Shown here: positions 11,890-21,415 of the stretch, piece after piece | Layout of the letters: each line of letters begins with the position of its first letter | Position numbering within the stretch: position 1 is the first letter of the stretch | Assembly: GCA_021234155.1 (NCBI GenBank) | Contig: JAJEKV010000063.1 | Coordinates: forward strand, 7,005,710 to 7,069,709 | Length of the DNA: 64,000 nt | Source: Isoetes taiwanensis | Lineage: Eukaryota > Streptophyta > Lycopodiopsida > Isoetales > Isoetaceae | Direction of reading: 5' to 3' | Notes under the pieces: model-generated | The model's input: only the letters and a program-made list of their open reading frames with translations | The model's database searches: none | What the model was told of the DNA's origin: nothing | Position numbers and translations under genes: made by a program

Positions 11890-12192
11890 CCTACTATCAG
11901 AGCGCCCAAGATCATTCCTACTATCAGAGCGCCCAAGAACAATCGACTATCAGAGCGCCCAAGATCCGTCTACAACGCCTTCAATCCCATTCGATCGAGC
12001 CGCCTTCAATCGAATCCAAGTTCTATGTGTCATGGTGTTCCTCTTGGAAACAGTTTCTGTAAGATTTCCATTATAAACTGCAATTATGAGGATGAGGCTC
12101 TTCCAAGAAGACATCCCGGTGGCGATACAGTTGGTGAAAGCGTAGGCACATTTGTAGCATGGCCAAAAGAACGTCTGAAAAAGGTATGTATA
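11890..12192 (+). pseudogene. Rightward exon-like fragment with FVAWPK motif
   Basis: Three repeats of 26-27 bases (ACTATCAGAGCGCCCAAGA at 11893, 11920 and 11946) encode a Pro-rich TIRAPK-type repeat. The frame then reads GVPLGNSFCKISI, then ALPRRHPGGDTVGESVGTF and VAWPKERLKK, ending at a good splice donor (AAAAG|GTATGT, about 12184). The LP...T...G.FVAWP pattern resembles a domain found in plant CACTA/Mutator-related transposon proteins. It lies on the strand opposite the accessory gene and may be a captured fragment or an upstream exon of the transposase gene. Confidence 0.4.
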
Positions 12193-12243
12193 TTTGGATA
12201 TTCAAAAAAATAGAATAAATTATAACATCTGCGTGATGTTGTG

Positions 12244-12370
12244 AATTTTGAATTCTGTGATGGTCTTTAGCCAGTCTTATCAACCCCATGAAACTACACA
12301 TTAATGAAAATGTGTAGTTTCTTGGGGTTAGTCATACTGGCTGGAGGGCATCACAGGATTCAATGTTTTC
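12244..12370. ncRNA. Long stem-loop, miRNA-precursor-like or MITE-like
   Basis: CTGTGATG at 12255 pairs with CATCACAG ending at 12356. Inward pairs include AGCCAGT/ACTGGCT, AACCCC/GGGGTT and a perfect 12-bp terminal stem AAACTACACATT/AATGTGTAGTTT closed by a 6-base loop. Short internal mismatches separate these blocks. Outside, TTGAATT and GATTCAA extend the stem imperfectly. A fold-back of about 100 nt with a few small bulges fits both a plant MIRNA precursor and a small inverted-repeat element. It lies in what is probably an intron. No known mature miRNA was recognised. Confidence 0.45.
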
Positions 12371-12517
12371 GACATTGCATATAAAAAAAAATAATAAACT
12401 AATGACAGAAAAGTATAGTGCAAAATTGCGCCAGGCGCGAGTTTGTATTCATATTCCAAAAAAGTATATGTACATTTCTTCTGCAAAAAATGCGCCAGGC
12501 GCGAATTCTTTCTATCT

Positions 12518-12913
12518 CTACAATATGTCACACAGGCCTACTTCATCGGCCCAATTCCGCAAGAAGTCCCATCTGAACCACCCTGATATGACAGGATCCT
12601 CATCTTCCCTGCGGATGTCGAGTCTCCAAACCAGAGTGTTGTATCGATCCCTGATACTATAAATTAAATCCTCGTACTTATTTGTTGGCATGAGCCTTAC
12701 TAAGAGCATGAGGAGTCGGATATGTCCATAGATGCGATGAAAGTGTTCCCATGGCCCCTGATACAGACTGTCTACTGGATTCTCCAACTCTCTTTGAACG
12801 TTTTGAACAGCACAATCAAGTAATATCTTGTACAGGGTCCAGAGTTGATGGTCGTCCAGGGGAAGTGTATTTGATCTAGAAGCAGCCAGTGTCCATGCAT
12901 AAGGAAAATCCAT
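12518..12913 (-). CDS. First recognisable exon of the element 1 accessory gene
   Basis: An open frame of 131 codons with a protein-like composition rich in aromatic residues (GWFRWDFLRNWADEVGLCD near its end; ILLDCAVQNVQRELENPVD in the middle). Met at 12913 is a plausible start, with AT-rich non-coding sequence upstream. Two CGCGCC quasi-palindromes (near 12490 and 12430) flank its 3' side and two more (near 13040 and 13000) its 5' side, as expected for intron or leader sequence. No family was recognised. Confidence 0.4.
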   Translation of the reverse strand: MDFPYAWTLAASRSNTLPLDDHQLWTLYKILLDCAVQNVQRELENPVDSLYQGPWEHFHRIYGHIRLLMLLVRLMPTNKYEDLIYSIRDRYNTLVWRLDIRREDEDPVISGWFRWDFLRNWADEVGLCDIL

Positions 12914-13307
12914 GGCACTAGAAGGAGAGAAATTAAGTAATTAGCAAATAATATATTACTCTCCCCATAAAACTATTCTGAACATACATATTTCAAAACG
13001 CGCCAGGCGTGCTTTGTGTTTTTCAAATATCTATTTCAAACGCGCCTGGCGCGATTTGTATAGAGCCGTATGAAAAGAAAAGCCGAGCCGAGCTTTGATT
13101 AATCTAGTGGAAAAACGTAACCCAAAAATAGAAATGCGCCAAGCGCGATTTCTCCCATTCCAACATATTATTCTAACAAAATGCATAATGCAGAATGCAG
13201 AATGCAGAATTCAAAATATAAAGCCAGTATTAGTTCATTGTTTAGTTCAATATTTAGTTCATTGTTTTAGTTCATTATTTAGAGCAGATAGAGGAAGAGC
13301 TAGTGAA

Positions 13308-13353
13308 GATCTATGATCTATGATCTATGATCATAGATCATAGATCATAGATC
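13308..13353. repeat. Perfect 46-bp palindrome of GATCTAT units
   Basis: Two 23-base arms meet directly at TGATCA. Each arm is three copies of the 7-mer GATCTAT (or its complement). Further copies continue to about 13400, so the tract is an inverted microsatellite in the spacer between the divergent genes of element 1. Confidence 0.85.
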
Positions 13354-13427
13354 ATAGAGCAAGATCATAGAGCAGATATGATCTATGATCTATGATTTCA
13401 GATCTAAGATATGATCTATGATTTCAG

Positions 13428-13592
13428 ATCATTAATTAGAACAGATAGAGGAAGAGCTAGTGAAATAGAATAACTTCATTATTTTAGATCATTAATTAGA
13501 ACAGATAGAGGAAGAGCTAGTGAAATAGAATAACTTCATTATTTTAGATCATTAATTAGAACAGATAGAGGAAGAGCTAGTGAAATAGAATA
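13428..13592. repeat. Nearly three exact 60-bp tandem repeats
   Basis: The unit starting ATCATTAATTAGAACAGATA recurs with a period of exactly 60 at 13428, 13488 and 13548. An earlier relative (AGAGCAGATAGAGGAAGAGC) starts at 13281. The copies are identical, so the expansion is recent. No open frame spans it. The flanking 13780-14340 tract is enriched in AGCCGAAAA and GCCGAGAAG words and looks low-complexity. Confidence 0.85.
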
Positions 13593-14399
13593 AGAGCAGA
13601 TCATATAGGCAAGATAAGAGTTCATGTAAAAGTAACTGATTAAACTGTTTTGCTGAAGGTGGTAAATATACTGATGCATGTAAAAGTAAATAACATGCTT
13701 TCTGTAAAATAACTACTTTATGTAAAGAATGAGAGATACTAACCTATTTGTGTTCTGTACCTGAGAATTGAGCCTTTGACTTCGAGCCGAAACCAAAAGA
13801 TCGAAAACCAAAGTTGATTTGAGCCTTAAGAAGCCGAGAAAAGCAATAGCAGCCTAGAAGCCGAGAAGCTTTTTTAACACAAAAACCAAAGTTATTCAAA
13901 GTCAGAGAGATTGTACAGAGCCGAAAAGCCAAAAAAACCAGAGACATTCTTGCTGTAACATTCTTGTAATATATCCTACAAACCTTGGAGCCGAAAACAC
14001 CTTTGAGCCGAAAACCCTAAAGCAGATGATTGTAGAAGTTTAAAAAGCTCGAAAAGCCGAAGTTTAAAGCATATAGAAGTTTAGATTGAGTCGAGATTGA
14101 TGCGATAGAAGCCGAGAAGAAGATAGAAGTCGAGATTGAAGCCGAGAAAAACCACGTGAGATTGAAGCGCCGAGAAAAACCACAGAGATTGTGGAGCCAC
14201 AGAGATTGAAGCGAAAGTGAAAGCAGAAAGCGAAAGTGAAAGCCACAGAGATTGAAGCGAAAGCAGTTCAAAAGCGAAAGGTGATAGATCGAAAAGCGCA
14301 CTGCAGGTCGGGTTCGAAGAGAGACGTAAAAGCCGGAAAAGTTGGAAAGGGATTGTAAACCGGAAATAATAATCCGCTTTTTAAAATTTTTCAGATCAG

Positions 14400-14970
14400 C
14401 CATAATAACGCTTGAACATTTATTGCAAGGGTTATATAAGTTATAAGATTTAAGGTTAATAGTTTTAAGGTTTATAAGTTAAAGTTATTAGTTAAGGTTA
14501 ATATTTTTAAGTTCATAAATAAGGTTATAAGTTTAAAAATTTATGAATTTGAATTTAGAAGTTTTAAGTTTTAGAAGTTTTAGGCTAAGGTTATATTTAT
14601 TGAAGGTTAGAAGTTTTAACCTTAAAACTTCTAACCTTAAAAGTGCTAACCTAAAGCCTTAAAGTTGTTTTTAAGGTTACAACATTTAAGGTTATTATAA
14701 GTTAATATATTATAGGTTAACTTATTATTATTATAGATTAAGTTATTATAGGTTATTATTAAGGTTAACTTTCATTTAAGAACATGTTAGGGAGATGTTA
14801 TTTGGATATGCTAATTTACTATAGGCATTTACCTAATTTACCTAATTTACCTAATTTATAGGCATTTACCTAATTTATAGGCATTTACCTAATTTACCTA
14901 ATTTATAGGCATTTACCTAATTTACTATTTGGATGTTATTTGGATATGCTAATTTACCTAATTTATTCAT
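14400..14970. repeat. AT-rich tract of AAGGTTA and TTTACCTAA repeats
   Basis: From 14400 to 14780 variants of TAAGGTTATAAGTTTTAA recur, including a perfect hairpin (arms AAGGTTAGAAGTTTTA at 14603-14618 and its complement at 14623-14638). From 14822 to 14935 units of GGCATTTACCTAATTTA repeat in tandem. This is the leader region just upstream of the transposase gene and holds no gene. Confidence 0.75.
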
Positions 14971-14984
14971 TTTAGGTCAATGGC

Positions 14985-17928
14985 ATGCAAAATGCTAAAT
15001 CCCCCAAGGCCCCCAATGATGGTGATCAAGGCAAGGAAAAATCCCCAACTAATGAAGATGACAAAGATGATGGGAAAGGAAAGGAAAAGACCAGAAATGA
15101 AAAGGATGAAGATGACAAAGATGATGGCAAAGGAAAGGAAAAGACCTCAAATGAAAAGGATGATGCCACAGGAAAGGAAATTGTACTTTATACTCGGGTC
15201 GATTGGAAAACAAAAGGTCAAGATCCCGCATGCATGCAACAGAGGCAAGAGGGAGAAGGGATTATTGTTCTAGCAGATCCTATCAATGCAAGTTGAATGA
15301 TGAAAGATTAGGGAGGACAAAGTTAGGTGTGGCAATCTCAAAATTATATGACAATTGGAAGGAAAAGGGTTCAGTGCAAACAAGAATGCCTAGCTTGTGT
15401 GAAGCAACTAGAGGTTCCAACTATTGTTGCATGGCCTAGGGGGAAGATTCAACCGGAGGGGAACTACACGTTTCCTTTAGATGTAGAACCATTGTCAACA
15501 ATGTTCACACAGTGTAGCAAGAGGCCACTTCCAACTTTCAAACATTATCCCACCAAAAGATGCAAGTCAGATTATGATTGTTCTCCTGAAGCCCTGATGA
15601 AGGTTAGAGGAAGTGAATGTTGTTGGGCCTCCTGTATTAGAATGTTCACAATAGAGGAGTTGGTGGGAGCAAGAGCTACATATCAGGAACATAAGTGTGA
15701 TAGCAGGAGGAATTTCATGTACACCATATTTGGCTATGCAATTCAGGATGAAAGATCAAAGAAGAAAAGATTCCCATTGAATGGAAAGTGGATATGTTCA
15801 AAAGCATGGATGGCTATACATGGAATTCCAACCTCTTCTTGGCACAACTGGCAAAAGAGACATGAAAATGGTAGTAAAATTGCATTGCATGGGAACACTG
15901 GCCTGGTAAGGCCTACCTCAAGAACTATAGCTGCAAAGGAAATATTTGAAAGATATGTGGATTTCAATGCAGAAAATATGCCACATAAGAGTAAGAAGGA
16001 TGAACAGGGTAGAGTTATTGTTGAAAAGAGATTGCCATCCCATTATATTAGAGGAAATAAATGCATTGCTTCGGGAACTTGGAGTGGCCTCTATATCCCA
16101 GCCCAGTTTTAGTAGGCTATGGAATAAGCATTTCAAGCATGTGACCATAGCAACTTCAAACAACTTTGCCAAGTGCAATTTATGTGCTAAGCTGAAGGAG
16201 ACACTAGATAAGACTGTGCAACCAAGTCTAAGGGCAAAGATAAGGGAACATATGAAGGACCATATGACAGATCAACTATCATGTAGATAAACTTATTGGA
16301 TGTGGAGGACCTTATCTGCAATGGAACCTAATAACTATCTATGTATTATACATGATAAAATGGACCAACGTAAGACTTGTCTTCCACAATTCAAGTACAT
16401 TCCTAAGTCATGTGGAAGATCATACCCTTTGCGATTTCAATGATCGGGGCAATATTGCATGGGCAGTCTGCACCTATTATGGCCATTTCAGTTTAGAGTT
16501 GTGGAGTGATGGTCCAGATTTTCACATTGGGAGTATCATGAGGTGTTTAAGAAACTATGAGAAGGGTTACAATGGTCACCCATGGGATCCTACAAGCCTA
16601 GCCGTGCACTACATAGTGCATTGTTGGATGGAACCCCTAATAGTATTGAAAAGTTTAGCAAGGCAAGATTTAGGAGGAATGGACCTAATGAACATGTTGG
16701 AGCTTCAACATCTCGTGCTAAACCTCGAGATGCCCGTAAAGCTCCTCTTGCAACTAGATAATTGTGCTGGTCAAAATAAGAACAGTGGATGTTTTCTTTC
16801 CTATCCTACTTAACAATTTGTGGGTATTTTTGAAAGAGTCAATTTGGGGTTCCTAATGCCGTGACATACTCATGAGGATGTGGATGCATTGTTTGGAAAA
16901 TATAGTCATGTATTGAGACGGCAGACAGCTACCAACTTTCCTGTGCTATTGGAAATATTTCATGGATGTACAAATCCATCTCCTATAGGATCTATCATAG
17001 AAGAAGTGCCCGATTGGAAGAGTTTTGTGGATGGTTATGCTCTCGACATGGAAGGTCATTCTAGACCTCTTCAATTCACTTTTTGGGTGAGAGAAGGGAT
17101 TCCAATCATGCAATGGAAAATGAGACCTTCAGAGGAGATTTGGAGAGGTGGGGCAGAAATTTGGCATGTGGATGCAAATGGCAAGCCTATGATACCTCCC
17201 CGGTCAACCAAAAGCTCTAAAACCAACTGAAGAAGTCAAGCAATTGGGATTGACTAAGGATGGCATCAATGACTACATCAAGCATTGGCAAACTAATTCA
17301 GATGAGACTAATCGTGCATTGATAGATTATTGGAAGAAGGCGATCAACTTGTTGGATGAGGTAGACACATCCTCAGAAGAGGTGAAAGAAGGGTGGTTCC
17401 CTAAAAGTAAGTGGAAAACATTTGGGCCGATTTAAGATGATGGTACCATTAGTAGCATTGTGAAGGCATATGCTCCTCCTCAACTGATAAACACTATGTT
17501 GGTCCTAAGAAGGATAGGCCAAAATATCTAGGCATGGATTGTTATGAACCTTCTAATCGACGTGGAGTGCCACCAATTTGTAGTAGTAAAACCAAAGCAG
17601 ATCTAGAGACCTATCCAAAGGTGGTTGGGATGGACTATCTCGGATATTTGCAAAGAAGAAGGTGATGTTAACTTCAATAAGGTGCGCGTGGAATGGTGGT
17701 GTCCAAAGACATCGCTTGAGTAATGTCACCGATAAAGAAAGATATTCAGATTGTTGGACAAAGAGGTGGAGGAGAAATCCAAGTGATCCTGATCTTTGGC
17801 TAGACATTGAAACCGTATTGTACTCGTGGACTCCAAAAACTATTCCTAGTAAAACAGCGAGAGTTACAATACCTCAGGATGTAAGGAATAAGGTTCTCAT
17901 ATCCTTGGGGATGCTAGTGGAAAAATGA
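14985..17928 (+). pseudogene. DUF7869-like DDE transposase gene of element 1
   Basis: The N-terminus (14985-15296) is a charged repeat with two units of DDKDDGKGKEKT. After frame changes comes a zinc-finger-like region (15327-16112) with CKQECLACVKQL, VAWPRGKIQPEG, SECCWASC, NGKWICSKAWMAIHGI and PTSRTIAAKEIFERYVDF, then LPSHYIRG. The next frame gives ATSNNFAKCNLCAKLKE. The catalytic part follows as HDKMDQRKTCLPQ (about 16350), LQLDNCAGQNKN (about 16750-16785) and HTHEDVDALFGKYS (16865-16905), then IEEVPDWKSFVDGY. These match the DxMD, DNC.QNKN and HTHEDID blocks of plant DUF7869 proteins. Breaks are frame changes near 15300, 16080, 16300 and 16400, a TAA at 16811, a TGA at 16862 and others. 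It would cut at the TIRs. Segments after 17244 read as a plausible C-terminus. Confidence 0.75.
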
Positions 17929-18076
17929 AAAACAATTACTATGTATCTTTTCTACAGTTAATAAAAGTTGTGTACTACTTGAGTTCCATGATATATGATT
18001 TTGTAATTTGAAGTTAAGGTGTGAGTTTATATTCCCGTGTGTGATTATATGTTAACGTCTATTCTAGTCTAAGGGC

Positions 18077-18123
18077 AACAAAGTTACTAAAAAAGTGAAT
18101 TTAACAAAGTTACTAAAAAAGTG
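18077..18123. repeat. Subterminal direct repeat next to the right TIR
   Basis: Two exact copies of AACAAAGTTACTAAAAAAGT lie at 18077 and 18103, 26 bases apart and 25 bases inside the right TIR. Subterminal repeats of this kind often serve as transposase binding sites; here that role is inferred. Confidence 0.6.
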
Positions 18124-18148
18124 CAATATAAAATTTATCCCAAAATTA

Positions 18149-18180
18149 AGACATAATCCCAATTTAATTGAATGATGGTT
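18149..18180 (-). repeat. Right terminal inverted repeat of element 1
   Basis: Exact reverse complement of 5771-5802 over 32 bases, ending TTGAATGATGGTT. It is followed by AAAG, which matches the four bases before the left TIR. Confidence 0.88.
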
Positions 18181-18291
18181 AAAGTGTTTTTGAGTAGATT
18201 ATATGTGTAAACGTACTTAACTAAGCTGAGTTAGCAAGTAACGGCTTTTGTTTTAGTTAAATTGGACATTTTTAGAGCAAGTAGTGAGGAT

Positions 18292-18358
18292 GTCTCACAC
18301 GTCGCGCCAGAAGCAAAACCAAGACTCTAGGTCTTGACCTTGGCGCAACGTGTGAGAC
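18292..18358. repeat. Two-tier stem-loop with GCGCCA stem
   Basis: GTCTCACACGTCGCGCC at the left pairs with GGCGCAACGTGTGAGAC at the right (one mismatch). An inner stem AAGAC/GTCTT sits around TCTAG. A second, more diverged copy lies 189 bases downstream. Confidence 0.7.
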
Positions 18359-18480
18359 CATACCAAAACACCTCCAAATCGACCAAGTAAGGGGCCAATC
18401 TTGCCTAACTCGATGAGACTAGCATGATTTGACCCTTAGATCACTCAGATTGGACAAGTTTTGACCAAGATAGGCCAAAT

Positions 18481-18547
18481 GTCTCACACGTCGCGCCAGA
18501 AGCCAAACCAAAAATTTATGTTTTGCCCTGGGCGCATCATGTGAGAC
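18481..18547. repeat. Second copy of the GCGCCA stem-loop
   Basis: Starts with the same GTCTCACACGTCGCGCCAGA as the copy at 18292 and closes with GGGCGCATCATGTGAGAC. The inner stem is decayed. The similarity of the flanking text between copies is weak, so the stem-loop rather than the whole interval has been repeated. Confidence 0.6.
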
Positions 18548-18945
18548 ATCCAAACTTTGAACCTCCATAACTTGAGCTACAAAGCTCCAAATCACCTGAA
18601 ATTTGTTGCAATAGGACCGTTAGACAGTTTAGAATCCATTTATGACCTCAAATTAGGCTAGAAATGTCAAACCCCAGCTCAAAATGACCAAAATTGCTCA
18701 AACCCTTGAATTGTTTTTCCAAACTGGTTTGTTTGTAAATAGAAGCATACCCCATTAGTACCTCGCAAGTATTGCTCTAGGCTCGAAGCTGATGCCTCAC
18801 TCCTAGATAGAAGTCCTCAAGAACACCCCTTTGTTATAGTCATCTAGACCTCAGCATAGCAACCCAAGTTCAACTGTTCGTACATCACCTCTGCTCATGC
18901 CAAAGGCATAAACCTTGACCTAATTATGTGTCCTTCTAATAGAGT

Positions 18946-19871
18946 TTGACTTATATAGCCACCACATTGACATCCCCTATTGCCAGGATACCTAGAAAGG
19001 AGCTAGAGTCTAGAGTCGCCAAAGTCACTCCATGTGTAGAGATTGGACCTCCCCAAAAAAAAAAAACCAACTTTGCTAGGACCTTAGAGTATGCCTCAAA
19101 CATCATGAAGGCTTTGCAAAACAAACCTCATTTCACGCCATACCACACGTCCTAATGTCCATAGACTTGTAGATTATAGATATGTCTCCAGTAATGCTGC
19201 TCGAGCCATCTTGCTTGCTTATAGAGCCCAGAATGTTGTAGGAGAGCCCTTCAAGTAGACCCTTAGACTCTAGGATATACGAGCGTTGCTTTCGAAGTAC
19301 AGGGCCAGAGCCACAGAAGAGCTAGAGGCGCAACTTCTTGAAGACATCGAGGTCCTAGCCGATGTACAGACAGATAAGGAGAGGAGAACGAAAAGGCAGA
19401 CCCAAGAAAGGGAAGCACAACGACAAACACCTCAACTGACAAACAAGTAGAACAGGACACCACCGGCCTATCATCAATCTTCATCAAATGGGAAGAATAT
19501 TTGGTAACCAACGGCATCAAGAATTTTCTAGATGTCAAGCTCCCGGCTACCACGTCCACGAGCTCACATCAGAAAGAGGATCTCAACGCCTTCACCAACT
19601 CGACGCACAAGAGTTTCAAATGGAAGAACACCAGGCAGCAAAATATAGGTGCAGGAAGACGTTAGACATCGATGCCATGTTAGCATCACGAGCTAGGGCC
19701 AGAGGGCATAATCTTCCGTCGAGGAGAGAAGTCATGGCGACACAGGAGCGTATAGAAACCGGAGGGAAGACCACCACGACCTTGCAGCCCAGCAGCTCAA
19801 GCGAATGTCATGCAACGTCAACAAAAGGACCAACCAAGCTAGGCAACCACAAACCCGGGGGATTCACCTAA
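18946..19871 (+). other. Unassigned coding debris left of the LTR array
   Basis: Open frames at 18946-19155 and 19488-19871 have protein-like composition (IPRKELESRVAKVTPCVEIG; then EEHQAAKYRCRKTLDIDAML and PSRREVMATQERIETGG). A gag-like origin is possible given the LTR array to the right, but no domain was recognised. From 19890 to 20110 a CCTTATA/TTTTGTAAC-type short repeat runs. The interval 18560-18940 holds nothing I recognise. Confidence 0.25.
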
Positions 19872-20209
19872 CAATGGATGTATACATCATCTGCATTCCT
19901 CAACTTGGTTAAAACCCCCCCTTATAAGGTTGCACACCATTAAAAACCTCCCTTATACGGATTATCATTTGTCAACTATTTAGATCCCCTATCTTAGAAT
20001 AGCATTTCGTAACTTCCTTACATGACTGTCGCTTCCTTATAATCTATGATGCAATTTTGCAAATGGGTGCCCCCTTCCTTACAAGATACAATGCTATTTT
20101 GTAACTCATTATTTTGAATAAAAATGTGACATAAAATTCTATATGATATCTAATAATGCTAGTGCATTGCAAAACGAGTTTAATGTAGCTAAAAGTGATG
20201 GATACAATG

Positions 20210-21415
20210 TTCATGCCATTTTAGGGCTCTGTTTTACTTGCTCCAGGAGTCAAACCCGCCTCCCAGACTCTGCTTGAGCGATCTAGCTCATTAGTTTCCC
20301 TTTCTAGCTTCATCTTCTAGCAGTTCATCAGGATGGTCGAGTTCAGAGCAGGAGGAGCGAGCCAAGATCAGGTATTTTGTCAATTTAATAGCCTAAACCG
20401 TCTTCCAGTCATCGAACCAGTAGGTTTAGCCTATTAAATTGCCCATAGCAGCCATTTAGATCCCCAGATACCAAGCTCTAACTAAAGAACCTAACTCTAT
20501 GATATAGATTAGATCTTGTTCTTTAGTTATTCTGTGATATGTATGATGATGTATCTCTATGGACTCATTGTATTGGGAAGGGGGGTAGAGACCCTAAAGC
20601 CTGGTAGTTGATGCTCCTAGCTAGCCTCTTTAGCACACTGTAAATTCGCCCGTGGTACAAGAGCCACACCGGGTTGTGGGTGAAGGGCCAGGACCGGGCT
20701 TATAAGGAGGTTCGTGTTCGACTCTTGAACGATCCCTCATTTGTGTAAGGTCTCTGGGGGATCACTGTGGACTAGGTCTAATGTCTTGCCACTGCGTGTG
20801 GGCAAGGCATGGGCTCGACACCCGTGGAGTGATGCGTCACTCTCCATTGGGTTCAGGTCGAATAAGGGCAGTGGCCCTCTAGTCACCTTGAGTCAGCATG
20901 TAGATCTGCGGAGGGAGTGATCCCACCGCCCCATCGGGAACCGGGAGATGCAACCCCAGAATAGCCCCTTTGGCTATATGCATCCGGGCGGCTGGGTCAG
21001 GTCCCAACACTTTTCAACCTACTCGCAAAGTGTGCTGTGGAGGGGCGGATGGAGTGGACTACCCTAAGCCATGTTCTTATGCCACCAAATCCATTGCCAT
21101 GAATTTGCAATGCGCAATGAACTCGAGACCCAAGCCGTCACCATCCCTTTTAGTCTGAGCCTTGGGTAGGATCCCATATGTGATGTACTGATCTTTGTCT
21201 ATGCAGATATATGATGAGCCATCCTTCGAGATGCATCACTCTCCATTGGGTTCAAGTCGAATAAGGGCAGTGGCCCTCTAGTCACCTTAGAATAATTCTA
21301 ATAATTGTGTAACTATAATAATAATTGTATGCATCAAGTTGATTGCGGGTTAGGAAGATCCCAAGGTGGGGAGACCCACGATGCTGCGGACATCATCATT
21401 TCAAGGTGGGGAGAA
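20210..21415 (+). mobile_element. LTR array, unit 1 (5'-truncated LTR plus polypurine-tract region)
   Basis: Starts abruptly within LTR sequence at TTCATGCCATTTTAGGGCTC, equivalent to a point about 40 bases after the TATA box in the other copies. It runs through the rest of the LTR to about 21225, then switches to about 190 bases of internal sequence ending in the polypurine tract AAGGTGGGGAGAA. A 60-base block (ATCACTCTCCATTGGGTTCA and on) occurs twice per unit, at about 20830 and 21233, marking the junction. Confidence 0.75.

Larger units (their letters stand above)
6670..12913 (-). pseudogene. Accessory gene of element 1, multi-part, ending in an FCP1-like HAD domain
   Basis: A series of protein-like segments on the - strand, separated by non-coding stretches that are probably introns. 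In coding order: 12913-12518 (Trp-rich exon); 11076-10515; 10500-9960 with a DGQHS motif; 9460-8890; 8807-8190; an acidic run then 8150-7602; and an HAD phosphatase-like domain at 7262-6670. Frame changes occur inside most segments, so no full-length protein can be read. Treating these as one gene is an inference from shared strand, order and their place between the TIR and the divergent transposase. Two or three adjacent genes are also possible. The function in transposition is unknown. Confidence 0.5.
7326..13150. repeat. Dispersed CGCGCC-AGGCGCG quasi-palindromes in element 1
   Basis: A motif close to AATCGCGCCAGGCGCGATTT recurs at about 7326, 7393, 9504, 9538, 9617, 9676, 9752, 10985, 11090, 12424, 12489, 12997, 13037 and 13133, with half motifs at 5810 and 6111. 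Centres vary (CAGG, CACG, TTGG, CCTGG). The copies sit almost entirely in the non-coding gaps between the - strand accessory-gene segments. The TTGGCGC core resembles an E2F site, but dispersal by an unknown mechanism is equally possible. Confidence 0.75.
5771..18180. mobile_element. 12.4-kb two-gene DNA transposon with 32-bp TIRs (element 1)
   Basis: The two ends are exact 32-base inverted copies (5771-5802 and 18149-18180). They are bordered outside by AAAG on both sides (5767-5770 and 18181-18184), a likely 4-bp target-site duplication. Inside are a rightward DUF7869-like DDE transposase gene (about 14.98-17.93 kb) and a leftward accessory gene (about 12.91-6.67 kb), transcribed divergently from a repeat-rich spacer at 13-15 kb. 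About 15 copies of a CGCGCC-AGGCGCG quasi-palindrome lie between the ends. Both genes carry stops and frame changes. I cannot assign a named superfamily with confidence. Its length, exact TIRs and matching flanks make the mobile-element call strong. Confidence 0.85.

Noticed and set aside
13290-13600. Possible CRISPR-like array (regular 60-bp period)
   Set aside because: The units are wholly identical with no unique spacers, inside a plant transposon; it is a simple tandem repeat.
14017-14403. Leftward Phe/Leu/Ser-rich frame that could pass for a membrane protein
   Set aside because: It lies over a low-complexity AGCCGAAAA/GCCGAGAAG tract; the repeats explain the composition.
18292-18547. 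Stem-loops as TIRs of a small transposon spanning 18292-18547
   Set aside because: The two copies are in direct orientation, each a complete stem-loop, and no flanking duplication was seen.
20640-20760. Possible tRNA or 5S gene in the 1.56-kb repeat (GGTTCGTGTTCGACTCTTGA looks like a B box)
   Set aside because: No cloverleaf with a matching acceptor stem or A box was found at the right spacing, and the words vary between copies at CTG/CAG sites.
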